This document shows, in pieces, positions 11,367 to 21,847 of a stretch of 64,000 bases of DNA. The stretch is taken from contig JAOANR010000008.1 in assembly GCA_030278955.1 (NCBI GenBank), forward strand, positions 40,841,301 to 40,905,300. The letters are read 5' to 3'. Each line of letters opens with the position of its first letter. Position 1 is the stretch's first letter. Source of the stretch: Hygrophila difformis (lineage: Eukaryota > Streptophyta > Magnoliopsida > Lamiales > Acanthaceae). The translations under genes were made by a program, and so were the position numbers. The notes under the pieces are model-generated. The model saw only the letters and a list, made by a program, of their open reading frames with translations, did no database searches and was not told the origin of the DNA.

Positions 11367-11423
11367 AGGGAGGTGTGGCGGTGGCATCCCGGCGTGGGTT
11401 ACCAAAACCGGGATGTTACAAGT

Positions 11424-11434
11424 TGGTATCAGAG
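11424..11434 (+). promoter_or_regulatory. TEK1 primer binding site (initiator Met tRNA)
   Basis: TGGTATCAGAG, three bases after the LTR end, matches the complement of the initiator Met tRNA 3' end. The next bases read AC where the tRNA would need CC, a mismatch in this old copy. Confidence 0.9.
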
Positions 11435-11816
11435 ACCGGAATACTTTTAAAGCTATTATTATTTTAAACTATTATTTTTTAGCCCAAGTTTTTAGTCCAA
11501 ATCATTTTACTTACAACTACTATTTTAAAAGCCTACATTTTTTAGCCCAATATTTTTATTTACTAAGCCCCAAATAAGTTCTTAGCCCAATACCTATACT
11601 TTTACTTGAGCCCAAAGAATTAAACTTTTGGCCCAATATGGAGGCCCAATATTTTATTATCAATATCCATGAAATAAATTTATTTTTAAAATCCATGGAT
11701 AAATTAAATTTTATTGGGGGGATTGCATATGCATATTTGCATGTAGATTTAAATTCTTGCATCTCCTAACTTTACATTTAATATATTCTAACTCTAACCT
11801 ACCTTATTCACACTAG

Positions 11817-12188
11817 ATGGCCGAACCAAATGCGAATATGATGAACCTTATGATGAAATTGGCCAATACTTATCTCGAATCACAACAACACATAAATTAT
11901 TTCAAGACACGAGTAGGGCAGCTAGAAGCTAACATGGCCCATCTGGGACACCTTAGAGAGGCTGATCATCATGACATAACCCAACTCAAGGCCCAAGTCA
12001 CTACACTCCAAGCCCAAGTGACTGAGCTCCAAGACAAGAATGACGAACTAGAGACACAAGTTGAACACTTGGGATGGGAGCTGACCAAACTAACCGATGG
12101 CATATTTCCTTATAACCTCGAGCCCACACCTGATGCTGCTGAACTCGTTTGGCCACCCAGCCCAGTTTTCCATGGACCACTGGGCTAA
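11817..12188 (+). CDS. TEK1 small coiled-coil ORF upstream of gag (123 aa)
   Basis: The function is unknown. The ATG at 11817 opens a 123-residue frame that lies between primer site and gag and is separate from the gag frame. A long heptad-like middle (residues about 28-95: VGQLEANMAHLG, DITQLKAQVTTLQAQVTELQ, DELETQVEHL) predicts a coiled coil; the C-terminus is Pro-rich. TEK3 has a homologous ORF at the same place (56510-56845), sharing QLEAN, HxGxLREADHH/ETDHH and NQL/TQL. Conservation of an open frame in two diverged families suggests selection for a protein. Extra ORFs are known from other plant Ty3/gypsy elements, but I do not recognise this one. It could assist Gag assembly; that is inference. 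Confidence 0.7.
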   Translation: MAEPNANMMNLMMKLANTYLESQQHINYFKTRVGQLEANMAHLGHLREADHHDITQLKAQVTTLQAQVTELQDKNDELETQVEHLGWELTKLTDGIFPYNLEPTPDAAELVWPPSPVFHGPLG

Positions 12189-12795
12189 GGCCCAATCGAC
12201 ATATCAAGCGATGAAGACGACCCTATTGAGGATGCGCCTACCTATTCGCTCTAGACTTAGGATATATCGATGCATTATTATTATTAGTCATATTTCCCTT
12301 TCAAACTATTTTTAGCACGGCTATTCTCGTTTCTATCCCTTGTATCCAAATAAAGTTTTCTATTGAGCAATAAAATTTCAAGCATTTATATTATAAATTA
12401 AACAAGTATATTTAAATTACTCTTTACATTTTATTAAATTATTCCTCCAATACCTTGTTGAGGCTCAACCAAACAAAGATACAAGGTATTTGCTAAAATA
12501 AATAAATAAATAAATAATATATGTATATGTATAATAAAGGGGTAATAATGAAACAAGGGTACCCTAAACCCTAGACCTTAAACCCTGAACCCTAAACCCT
12601 GGACCCTAAGTCCGAAACAAAAACCTGAACAGGTCGCCTGTTCTAAAAAAGAAAAAAAAACAACTCCAACAACTTCTACTAACAACATTTTGATTTACTA
12701 AACCTAATAATACCATTCTTTTACTTAATAAATCATTTCACGAACATTACATCATACTTTTACAAGAAAATCTAATATCTTGTGCTTGCAACAGA
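12189..12795 (+). other. TEK1 spacer between coiled-coil ORF and gag
   Basis: AT-rich non-coding leader. It includes a short telomere-like stretch at 12561-12610 and an A-rich run at about 12646-12662. No other feature seen. Confidence 0.6.
12561..12610 (+). repeat. Degenerate telomere-like CCCTAAA repeats
   Basis: ACCCTAAACCCTAGACC, AAACCCTGAACCCTAAACCC and GGACCCTAAG follow one another, about seven imperfect copies of the plant telomere unit CCCTAAA inside the TEK1 leader. Confidence 0.75.
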
Positions 12796-14025
12796 ATGGC
12801 ACCGAGAGGGAGACCACGTAACCAGCCCATTCCTCCTAATACCAACGAGGCACCGAGACAACCCGACATACCGATACCAAATGTGCGGGTACACGCTCAG
12901 GAAGAGCCAGCGGCCCCGATGCCTAACGTGGATGGTCGAGTGAGGACCATTGAAGAGCTATTGGTTGCATTAGGGAATGCACACGTTAATCAAGGCCAGG
13001 CTGTGGCGGTACCTCCGCCGGAACCGTGCATAAATTACCTGGCCATGGTGAACCCATATCACCCGCCGCATTACCCCGGCGAGGAAGATCCGGCTAAGCT
13101 TGAGGAATGGATCCGGACCTTCGACAAGTTACTGAGTGCCGTGAGATGCCCGGACGGGGATAAAGTACACGTGGCATCGTACTACCTCGGAGGGGAGGCA
13201 GACGACTGGTGGCGTGCCACCCAAGGAAAGTTGAATGACGAGGATGAACCCTACTCCAGGAACGAATTTATGGAACTACTCAAGGATCGCTTTTATCCCC
13301 TGAGTACCAAGGCCGCGATATATGAGGAGTTCCTATCCTTAAAACAAGGGGGTCAGACAGTCCAAGAGTACTATACTCGGTTTAAGGAATTGGTGCGATT
13401 TGCGCCAAGGTTGGTACCTACTGACGTAGAAAAAGCCCAAAAGTTTGAGATGGGATTAAATCTGGCCATCCGGGAAGTGATCACGGGAGTACACTACCCT
13501 GACTTGCAGGTAGTCTACGACCGTGCTGTGGCAGTGGCACGCGTGCAACAGTTGAAGAGGAGAGTGAGTGGATAGTCCAGTCGAGATCCCCAAGATAAGA
13601 AGGTTAGAGACCACAGGAATGTGAACAATGCAAGGAGGAATGATTATTGGGGAGGACCAAATAGATCGTAGCAGGCAAACAGCAGAGGGAACAACTGGAG
13701 GATGTATAACCAAGGAGTCCCTATACCATCATGCCCAAGGTGCGGCAGACCTCATCTAACGAGGGGATGCCCACAGCAGGGTGCGTGCTACCGATGTGGT
13801 CGGATGGGCCATCAGAGGCGTGAGTGTCGCACTCGACTTGAGAACATCACCAAGAGGGAGGACTTGGTTGCGGGACCAGCGCAGCCTTGTAATCAAGACG
13901 GTCGGAATGGTAACAATCAGGGGTTTCGACCCCCTCAAAATCAGAATCCCAATTAGAACCAGCGCCCTCCACAGAACCAGAACCCGAATAACCAACCAAA
14001 TTAGCAGGGCAACCAAGGACGCCCT
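12796..14025 (+). pseudogene. TEK1 gag with four in-frame TAG codons
   Basis: Gag forms the particle and binds element RNA. The ATG at 12796 (MAPRGRPRNQP) matches the starts in TEK2 and TEK3. Capsid core: [63 protein letters not shown]. Two zinc knuckles follow ([13 protein letters not shown] and CYRCGRMGHQRREC, about 13732-13830). The frame is the same as pol, but TAG codons fall at 13573-13575, about 13669, 13954 and 14002. At least two correspond to Gln positions in TEK3, consistent with CAG to TAG change at methylated CHG sites. No frameshift was seen. Confidence 0.9.
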
Positions 14026-17000
14026 ATGGGACGACTCAATGTGATAAACCAAGCTGACGTACCTGTGCAAGGTGACGTGATGGCAGGTACATTTCACATT
14101 TTAAGCGTACCTCTTAAAGTTCTGTTTGACTCAGGAGCTAGTTGTTCTATTATATCATCACGAGTTTTGCCTGAGTTAGATCTACGTAAGGGCGAGATAA
14201 TTAGCTTAGGAATTCAACTACCTTCAGGAGAAGTAGTATCATGCTCTAAACGTTATAACAGAATTCCGATAGTTATCAAGAACGTAGAATTCTTCGCGAA
14301 CTTGGTAGAATTTAACTTAAGGGACTTCGACGTTATACTGGGAATGGATTGGTTGACACAGTATAAAGCGGTGATTGAATGTCAGAAGCAGAAAATCACC
14401 CTGTCGAAAAGTAGGGGAAAGAGAGTCATCTTTTACTCTCAACCCTCTAAGAAGAGCAACAAGATTGTTAACGCTCTCAAGTTATGTAGCTTAATGCGTA
14501 AGGGATACGCGTTGTATGCATGCTACGTTCACAACCTTGAAGCAGAGGAAGACAAGGTTGACAATATCCCAGTGGTAAGAGAATACCCGGATGTATTTCC
14601 TGAAGACATCCCTGGTATGCCACCTGAGAGAGATCTTGAATTCACCATCGATCTTATTCCGGGAACGGAACCTGTTTCCAAGGCTCCTTACCGTATGGCG
14701 CCACTGGAAATGAAAGAGTTGAAGGAACAACTCGAAGAATTGTTGGAGAAAGGATACATAAGACCAAGTACGTCTCCGTGGGGAGCACCGGTCTTATTTG
14801 TTAAAAAGAAGGACGGAGGACTACGCCTTTGCATCGACTATAGGGGACTCAATCAAGTAACCGTCAAGAACAAGTACGCGTTACTGAGGATTGAGGACTT
14901 ATTTGATCAGTTGAAGGGAGCTTCAGTGTTCTCAAAGATCGACTTGCGATCTGGTTATCATCCACTGAGGATCGCCGAGAAGGATATTCCGAAGACAGCG
15001 TTTCGAACTCGGTATGGACACTACGAGTTCACAGTGTTATCCTTTGGATTAACAAACGCACCGGAAATGTTCATGAACCTCATGAACAATGTATTTAGAG
15101 AGCTGTTAGATCAATGCATCGTGGTGTTCATCGACGACATTCTGATATACTCGAGGAGCGAGGAAGAGCATTCCCAACATTTGCATCAAGTGCTGGGGAT
15201 CTTGCGTAAGAATCAACTCTACAGAAAGCTGTCCAAATGTGACTTTTGGTTGAAGGAAGTAGCGTTCCTTGGACACATAGTAACCGCTGATGGAGTTTCA
15301 GTGGATCCGGCAAAGGTTTCGGCGGTGACGGAGTGGGTGTTGCTGAAAAGTCCGATTGAAATAAGGAGTTTCCTTGGACTAGCTAGATATTATAGCCGAT
15401 TTGTGAAGGACTTCTCGAAAATCGCGCGTCCGTTAACCCAGCTACTGAAGAAGGGAGTGAAATACGAGTGGACCAGTGAGTGTGAGTCCGCGTTTCAAGA
15501 ACTAAAGAAGCGACTCACCACTACAGCCGTACTGGCACTACCACCTGAGAATGGTGATTTTGAGGTTTACAGTGATGCTTCGAAGGAAGGTCTAGGATGC
15601 GTTTTGATGCAAGACTCGAGAGTCATTGTATTTGCATCGCGTCAGTTGAAACCTCATGAAGCGAATTACCCGACACACGACTTGGAGTTGGCGGTAGTCG
15701 TGTTCGCTCTAAAGATACGGAGACATTATCTCTATGGGCGGAAATATTGGATGTTCACTGACCACAAGAGCCTCAAATACATATTCACTCAAAAGGAGTT
15801 GAATCTGAGGCAACGGAGGTGGTTGGAACTAATCAAGGACTATGATCTCGAAATTTCTTACCACGAAGGGAAGGCCAACGTGGTAGCTGATGCTTTAAGT
15901 CGGAAGACCCAGCATGTGGCAAATTCACTAGTAATTCCGCCGGCATTGTATATGGACTTGGCAAGATTGAGCTTAGAGCTGGTGCATCCAGGCACCGTAA
16001 ATGAAGTGGTCAACGCAATGGTGGTAGAATCTACGATATTTGGTGAGATCAAACTCGCGCAACCAGGCGACGTGAAGTTGGAAAGGATTAAGGTGAGCAT
16101 TGCCGATGGAAAGGCAACGGGATTTGCTATCCATGAAAATGGAAGCATTCGTCTGAAGGGAAGGTGGTGCGTACCACAAAAATGTGGGGAACTGAAACGA
16201 AGATTGATGGAGGAAGGACAAAACACACCATATTCGGTTCACCCCGGAGGTGACAAGCTTTATAAGGACTTGAAGAAGAATTACTGGTGGCCGAATATGA
16301 AAAGAGAGGTGGCAGAGTTTGTGGCGAGATGCCTCACATGCCAAAAGGTCAAAGCCATTCGTCAAAAACCCTTAGGATTGATGCAACCATTGGAAATCCC
16401 GAGTTGGAAATGGGATAGTATCTCGATGGATTTTGTTTCGGGATTACCGCGATCACCTAAAGGGATGAATAAGATATGGGTGATTGTTGATAGGCTGACG
16501 AAGACGGCCATATTTATTCCAATGAAGGACACTTGGACCATGGACCAACTAGCAAGAGCGTACATTGAAAATGTGGTACGGCGACATGGAGTACCATATG
16601 ACATCATCTCCAATAGAGACAGTAGATTTGTCTCTCACTTTTGGACCAAGTTGCAAGAAGGTACACAAATTAAGATGAGCACTGCATTCCACCCGACGAC
16701 GGATGGACAAACCGAGAGAACGATCCAAACCTTAGAGGACATGCTGAGAGCGTGTGTCCTAGAATTTAAAGGAAGTTGGGAAAATCATTTACCATTGATT
16801 GAATTTTCCTACAACAATAGCTACCATGCTAGTATTGGCATGGCACCATTCGAAGCACTGTATGGACAGAAGTGCCGAAGTTCGCTGAGTTGGGAAGAGA
16901 GTGATAAGACTGTGGTAGTGGGACCACAACTCGTTGAGGATATGGCCCTACAAATCAAGGTGATACAAGGGAAGATGAAAACGGCACAAGACCGACAGAA

Positions 17001-17514
17001 AAGCTATGCCGACGTGAGACGACAAGACCTAGAATTTCAAATTGGAGATAAGGTCATGCTGAAGATATCACCGATGAAAAGGATGATGCGCTTTGGCAAA
17101 CGAGGGAAGTTAAGTCCTCGATACATAGGACCTTATCAGATTCTAGAACGAGTCAGAAATCTAGCATATCGACTAGCCTTACCGCCACCACTGGCTCGAG
17201 TTCACAATGTGTTCCATGTCTCACAACTAAAGAAGTATGTGCACGACCCGACACATGTACTTCAACCGGAAGGGATTGAACTGGATGATGACTTGACCTA
17301 TGAGGAGATTCCAGTACAAATACTCGATGTGAAGGAGAGAGTAACAAGGAACAAGACCGTGAGAATGGTCAAGGTTCTTTGGTCTAACCACAAAGCAGAG
17401 ACAGCAACGTGGGAATTGGAGGCAGACATGAAACAGCGTTACCCGACCCCGTTCCAAGATGATGCAACCGCAGTTATGGGGACATACTGTAAGCTTAAGG
17501 AGGAGAGGATGTAA
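14026..17514 (+). CDS. TEK1 pol: protease, RT, RNase H, integrase, chromodomain-like tail (1162 aa open)
   Basis: Residues counted from the ATG at 14026, which lies inside the gag-pol frame and is probably not a natural start. Protease active site DSGAS at 35; RT catalytic FIDD at 368-371; RNase H from YSDASKEG; integrase H2C2 ([11 protein letters not shown] ... CLTCQK); catalytic core Asp at 802 (MDFVSGLP), then SNRDSRF at 862-868 where TEK3 has SDRD, and Glu at 897 (QTER). The second catalytic Asp is thus Asn, and the spacing to Glu is 33 instead of 35 because of a two-residue deletion. The tail has a GPY/F motif ([12 protein letters not shown]) and a chromodomain-like end ([28 protein letters not shown]). 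RT also reads SGYHPL where relatives have SGYHQL. Open throughout, but integrase is predicted inactive. Confidence 0.92.
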   Translation: MGRLNVINQADVPVQGDVMAGTFHILSVPLKVLFDSGASCSIISSRVLPELDLRKGEIISLGIQLPSGEVVSCSKRYNRIPIVIKNVEFFANLVEFNLRDFDVILGMDWLTQYKAVIECQKQKITLSKSRGKRVIFYSQPSKKSNKIVNALKLCSLMRKGYALYACYVHNLEAEEDKVDNIPVVREYPDVFPEDIPGMPPERDLEFTIDLIPGTEPVSKAPYRMAPLEMKELKEQLEELLEKGYIRPSTSPWGAPVLFVKKKDGGLRLCIDYRGLNQVTVKNKYALLRIEDLFDQLKGASVFSKIDLRSGYHPLRIAEKDIPKTAFRTRYGHYEFTVLSFGLTNAPEMFMNLMNNVFRELLDQCIVVFIDDILIYSRSEEEHSQHLHQVLGILRKNQLYRKLSKCDFWLKEVAFLGHIVTADGVSVDPAKVSAVTEWVLLKSPIEIRSFLGLARYYSRFVKDFSKIARPLTQLLKKGVKYEWTSECESAFQELKKRLTTTAVLALPPENGDFEVYSDASKEGLGCVLMQDSRVIVFASRQLKPHEANYPTHDLELAVVVFALKIRRHYLYGRKYWMFTDHKSLKYIFTQKELNLRQRRWLELIKDYDLEISYHEGKANVVADALSRKTQHVANSLVIPPALYMDLARLSLELVHPGTVNEVVNAMVVESTIFGEIKLAQPGDVKLERIKVSIADGKATGFAIHENGSIRLKGRWCVPQKCGELKRRLMEEGQNTPYSVHPGGDKLYKDLKKNYWWPNMKREVAEFVARCLTCQKVKAIRQKPLGLMQPLEIPSWKWDSISMDFVSGLPRSPKGMNKIWVIVDRLTKTAIFIPMKDTWTMDQLARAYIENVVRRHGVPYDIISNRDSRFVSHFWTKLQEGTQIKMSTAFHPTTDGQTERTIQTLEDMLRACVLEFKGSWENHLPLIEFSYNNSYHASIGMAPFEALYGQKCRSSLSWEESDKTVVVGPQLVEDMALQIKVIQGKMKTAQDRQKSYADVRRQDLEFQIGDKVMLKISPMKRMMRFGKRGKLSPRYIGPYQILERVRNLAYRLALPPPLARVHNVFHVSQLKKYVHDPTHVLQPEGIELDDDLTYEEIPVQILDVKERVTRNKTVRMVKVLWSNHKAETATWELEADMKQRYPTPFQDDATAVMGTYCKLKEERM

Positions 17515-17515
17515 C
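17497..17515 (+). promoter_or_regulatory. TEK1 internal purine tract with LTR-start-like sequence
   Basis: AAGGAGGAGAGGA followed by TGTAAC, overlapping the end of pol. It resembles the real PPT/LTR junction 280 bases downstream; the equivalents in TEK2 and TEK3 are at 27611 and 61890. Confidence 0.5.
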
Positions 17516-17753
17516 GACCTGAATATTATGTATCCCAAATAAACAAATTCAATATGTATCCCATATAAACAAATTCAAATTGTTTTGAACTACGTAATGA
17601 CTTGATCCCTTCACAGGGTACGTAGGCAACTTGGAAATTTCAATTCTGGGTTCAGTCACACAATAGAACAACGCAATATCACAATATAGAAATAAAGGAA
17701 AAACGAAATGAACGATAGGACCCTAGTTCTTAGCTCGCGAGAAGCTAAAGCGC

Positions 17754-17791
17754 AACTTCGAGGACGAAGTTGATTCTTAAGGAGGGTAGAC
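17754..17791 (+). promoter_or_regulatory. TEK1 pre-PPT hairpin and polypurine tract
   Basis: AACTTCG (17754-17760), loop AGGA, CGAAGTT (17765-17771) form a perfect 7-bp stem. Then AAGGAGGGTAGAC (17779-17791) directly precedes the 3' LTR and is the likely plus-strand primer tract. All three Tekay elements keep this arrangement. Confidence 0.75.
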
Positions 17792-20484
17792 TGTAATACC
17801 CATAATTTTTAATAAAAAGAAATGGAATTGAATTCGAAGAGCAAGGGAATTTTAAATTCCAAGAACCGTGAAGTCGGAAATGATTTAAATAAGTAAATCA
17901 TTGCATGGGAATCAAAAGACGACGAATTCAAAGCTGACAAATTCAAATGTGACGGATTCAAGATTCGAATACAGAATCAACTCGAGATGAAATAAATTTG
18001 AGATAGGAATCATGATCCGAGAACGACCCGAAAAATCGAGCCCGAAAACGTAGGAGGATAGAAACCCGAAAGAGAGGAGAAAAGGCCCAATGGATCGTAC
18101 GGCCCGGCCCGGACCGCAGCCCAGCCGGAGCTCGCGTGCTCCCCGGGCGGGATTCCCCGTTTCGCGCGCCACCACCGTGCCACTTGAACAGGTTGCGGAT
18201 TTTGTGCGATCATGTGCGATTTCTTACCAAAATTGGTGCTAGGACTTTGGAAATTCAATCCCAGACGAGGGAAGGGTATTAAGGACGATATTAGGCTGCT
18301 CCCTAACCCCAAATTCGACCGAAAGCAGCCTCCAACACCTCGTAATCTCTCCCAAGCTCTCCCAAACCAAAAACCCCAAAAACCCTTGTGTTCTTGAAAT
18401 TCCCACGACGAAATCCGAGCAAGGAGGTGTGTGGAGCAAGGTTTCAAGATTTCAGATTGTTGATGAGTGTTTAATTGGGTTCCCCACACCTTTTTGAATC
18501 CAAAACTTTGATCTAACTATGGATTTTTACTTTCAATTTCGGTTCGTGGCCAAAGGAAGATGAAATCGTGTTGAGGAGATCCGTTCGTAGCAATCCGTAG
18601 ACGCCGGACGACCCAGAGACTATCTGGAACTCATATCAAGTAATATAATGCCTTACGTATCAATATCGGTGGCTTAGGATCGTTCGTAACATTGGATTTA
18701 ATCAAAACATAAAAATCGGACTTAAAAGATTCACCTTTGCGCGATTTCTGAAATCCCACGAAAACCCATATTTCGAGAATCCGAAACGAAAAACTCCGAA
18801 CTGAAGATTTGTTTCTAACATCTTATTCTAAGTTGTGTCAACAGTTCAAGCATTTTCATTGAGTTTCGATACCCCAAATTCTGTCTGACATTTTCTGAGT
18901 TGTTATAAATTTTTCGAAATCCTAACAGCATGCCTATTCGAAATTGATGTGGGTTTTTCTATCACTTCCGTTCCAAACTAATCTTTGATGTAAAAAAAAA
19001 CCTTGTATGAAACTGTCTTTAGATTATGTCCTTAAATTTTCGTGTATTTTCGTTAATGTTTGAATCTTCAAAAATTGATCTGAACAGCCTGCGTTTTTTA
19101 AAGAAAATTTTGACAGACTTCTAGTCGAACTTGATGTGCAAATCTAATTTAATCCGGAATGATTTTGGATAAAATGCCTCTGATAAAACTCGTTCATTTT
19201 TTTGTCGAGTATGTTCCTGTAAAATTTCATAAATTTTGGAGTTCGTTTTCTAGGTCGAAAACCTGTTTAAAAATTATTGCGCTATTTCTGAAACTGTGAC
19301 AGATTTCTCTTTTTGAAAAGATTGTGAAATTCGACTCGTTTCCTTAACTAATTTCGAGAAACTTAAAACACGAGAATTGTTCGTTAGCGTGTTTTTGAGA
19401 TACTGTACGAATTTCAAGTTGATTGCCTTTAAATTGAATTCAATTTTAAACTAAAAAGGCGTAAACTGTGGCAACGACTTGTTCTATATGTTGAAAAACT
19501 TGACTTTTTGAAAATGCACGATTTGCAAGCTATGTCTGAATGATAAAAACATTTTCAAAAACCCTTTAATCTAGGTTGAGCTAGATCTCCACGTTACGTA
19601 GGGGGTGAGTGCTCTGCGGGGTGCCCCTCTAACTTGAAACTCGTGCCTGAATGGACGATATGAAATATACTGTGAAATTGTGCCGAAACGGCCATTGAAA
19701 AACTAGTCTACACTCTCGGGTGTATCCGTATGGGTTACTCGAGGTTCCGGAGTGGTACTGTGTATGGCGTGATACGCGGATTGCTTCGACAATTCAGAAA
19801 TTTGATACTTGAGAAACGTGATACTTGATAAACTTGTTTGTGGCGTCCTCTTCTTAGTTAACAGGGTAAATTAAAAGACTTAAATTTTCAAATTATGTCT
19901 TTACTCATGTTATTTTTATGTATTTATTTAAACATGCTTTAAACTCATGCTTATGCCTAAATTTTATTATTTTTACTATCCGCCATGAGAATTATGCAAA
20001 TTAAATTATTGTCTATTAATTTAGTTAAATTACATGTTTTTAATATGCATGCTTGAAAATGTATTTTTATTTATTAAATTTTTAAAACCCCTTTATTGTT
20101 AGTTAGGGATTGTCTTACTCAGTATTCTTTTATATGATAAACGTTGTTTTATATTTTTCTATTACAGAGTACGGAGCATGACCATGCTTTGGGGGATTAT
20201 TTTGGACATTTACTTCATCATTTTACATGACTTGCATACGGGCCTGTTAACCCGTGTTTTGGCCATGTCGGCCCAATATTTATTTTCCGTTGCAAACTTA
20301 GTAGATACCGTGCATGAATGATTATTACTCTCTTTTTAATTTAAGTACTTCCGGACTTGTTTTTGAATTATTTTTGAAATACCTTTAGCTTTGCATCTCT
20401 TTAGCAAGCTCGAAGAAGTCATGTCTTGATAGGGAGGTGTGGCGGTGGCATCCCGGCCTGGGTTACCAAAACCGGGGTGTTACA
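17792..20484 (+). repeat. TEK1 3' LTR (2693 bp)
   Basis: TGTAATACCC to GGGGTGTTACA, matching 8733-11420 with scattered substitutions and small indels. The hairpin right arm near 20140 has lost a base (ATATG instead of ATACTG). Confidence 0.95.
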
Positions 20485-20489
20485 GAATC
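20485..20489. repeat. Right target-site duplication of TEK1 (GAATC)
   Basis: Pairs with AAATC at 8728-8732. Confidence 0.7.
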
Positions 20490-20945
20490 CTTGCCTCCGA
20501 CGTCTTAGAATTAGGGTTTTCGGGTATGTGGAAATTCGAAGATATTGAAAAGGATGTACGGGCTGTCAAAAGGGCTATTTCTAGACTCAATGGATTTGGA
20601 GTCGTCCAAAGATCAAATATGGTGATCCTTGGGCCGCAAGATGTGCAACAACCTCGAAATATCTGAAATCGGACGAGTGAATCTCGTGGGGCTCGTTTCT
20701 TCCAGCTGGCGCGCCCGTGGCGCGGGAAATGGGACGCAACGCGCGGCGACCGCGCGGCCTTGGCCTGGACTTCGGTCTGCGCGGCGATCCGTCGGGCCTT
20801 TTTTCCTCTCTTTCGGACTTCTATCCTTCTATTTTCTTGGGCTTCGATTTTCGGACTATTCTTGGGCTCTAAATTTCTATCTTAATTTTTATTTGGATCT
20901 CAATTTAATTTCGGGTTCGAATTATTGAGTCCATTTGTATTGCGT
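20490..20945 (-). repeat. LTR-A, piece 2
   Basis: Continuation of LTR-A after TEK1. The reverse complement carries the GC-rich segment and the pattern CCGAAAGAGAGG, AGGCCCGACGGATCG found near the 5' side of Tekay-type LTRs. It stops at LTR-B, which begins TGTAACACCCC at 20946; the remaining 5' end of LTR-A is at 30931-31119. Confidence 0.8.
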
Positions 20946-21115
20946 TGTAACACCCCGGATTTGATAACCCAGGCCGGGATGCCACCGCCACACCTCCCGA
21001 GCAAGACACGGATTCTCCGAGCTTGCTAACGAGATGCAAGGCTATGGATATTGCAAAGAGTTTTAAAACAAGTCCGGAAATTACTTAAAAATAATAATGT
21101 AATCTCATCCACACA

Positions 21116-21119
21116 TAAC

Positions 21120-21157
<38 letters not shown>

Positions 21158-21158
21158 G
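21116..21158 (+). repeat. (ATA)n microsatellite in LTR-B
   Basis: About 13 uninterrupted ATA/TAA units. Confidence 0.95.
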
Positions 21159-21686
21159 TTGCCGCGGAAATATTAAAATGGGGCCGACATGGCCAAAACT
21201 CGAGTTATACAGGCCCGATATGCAAGTATCATAAAAATGACAATTTAATGTTTAAAAAGGTGTCCCCCAAATGCACATGCTTATGCATTTTCTCCATACT
21301 CTGAAAAAAGGAAAACAACAATTTTATCAGTATTATAAAATACTGAGTAAGTCGATGCTAACATAGCAATAAAGGGGTTCAATTTAATAATTAAAATTTT
21401 ACTCCTAATCATACATGTAAGACATTCCATTTACCAATTTAAAAACAATAAGAATTTAATTTGTATACTTGAACATGCATTTAAATTCATAAATAATAAT
21501 TTAAGCACGGTGTAAATTTAAGACATTATTTAAATGCATAATTAAAGACATAAATAAATAAATAAATACATAAAAAGGATTAAATCTTTTAATTTCTTTT
21601 TTCCATGAGTAAAAACGTAATTTAAAATAAGGATAATGTCTTTTAATTTTCCCCCCGTTACTCCACAATCTCAACAATATTTAGTT

Positions 21687-21847
21687 TAGCCGGCGATCCG
21701 GTGGCAGCAGCCAATTTAGTAAGTGTCATTTAGCCGGCGATCCGGTGGCCGCAGCCAATTTAGTAAGTTTCGTTTTAGCTGGCGATTCGGCGGCCGCAGC
21801 CAGTTTCATAAGTTTTCGTTTAGCCGGTAGTCCGGCGGCCGCAGCCG
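21687..21847 (-). repeat. GC-rich 44-46 bp tandem repeat in LTR-B (3.5 copies)
   Basis: The unit begins TAGCCGGCGATCCGGTGGC and starts near 21687, 21731, 21777 and 21821. TEK3 LTR has a single related copy (CGGCCGCCGGGCTACCGGC near 45570). Confidence 0.85.

Larger units (their letters stand above)
8733..11420 (+). repeat. TEK1 5' LTR (2688 bp)
   Basis: Starts TGTAACACCC and ends GGATGTTACA directly before the primer site; matches 17792-20484 throughout. Unlike TEK2 and TEK3 I see no clean TATA box. A GC-rich block lies near 9040-9120. Splice-like signals (GTGAGT at 9403, TTTCAG ending 9482, TATTACAG ending at 11105) and U5 hairpins are described in the findings. Confidence 0.95.
8733..20484 (+). 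mobile_element. TEK1: full-length Tekay/Del-type Ty3/gypsy chromovirus
   Basis: Complete structure: 5' LTR 8733-11420, primer site 11424-11434, small coiled-coil ORF, gag-pol, purine tract, 3' LTR 17792-20484. The very long LTRs, gag-pol in a single frame, and a chromodomain-like tail after integrase point to the Tekay (Del) lineage. LTRs differ by about 6 changes in the first 120 bp, so it is the oldest of the three Tekay elements here. It is inactive: four in-frame TAG codons in the gag part, and integrase has lost a catalytic Asp. It is inserted in LTR-A. Confidence 0.93.

Noticed and set aside
16600..16660. Possible split of TEK1 pol into separate genes.
   Set aside because: The frame is continuous from 14026 to 17514; domain order is that of one polyprotein.
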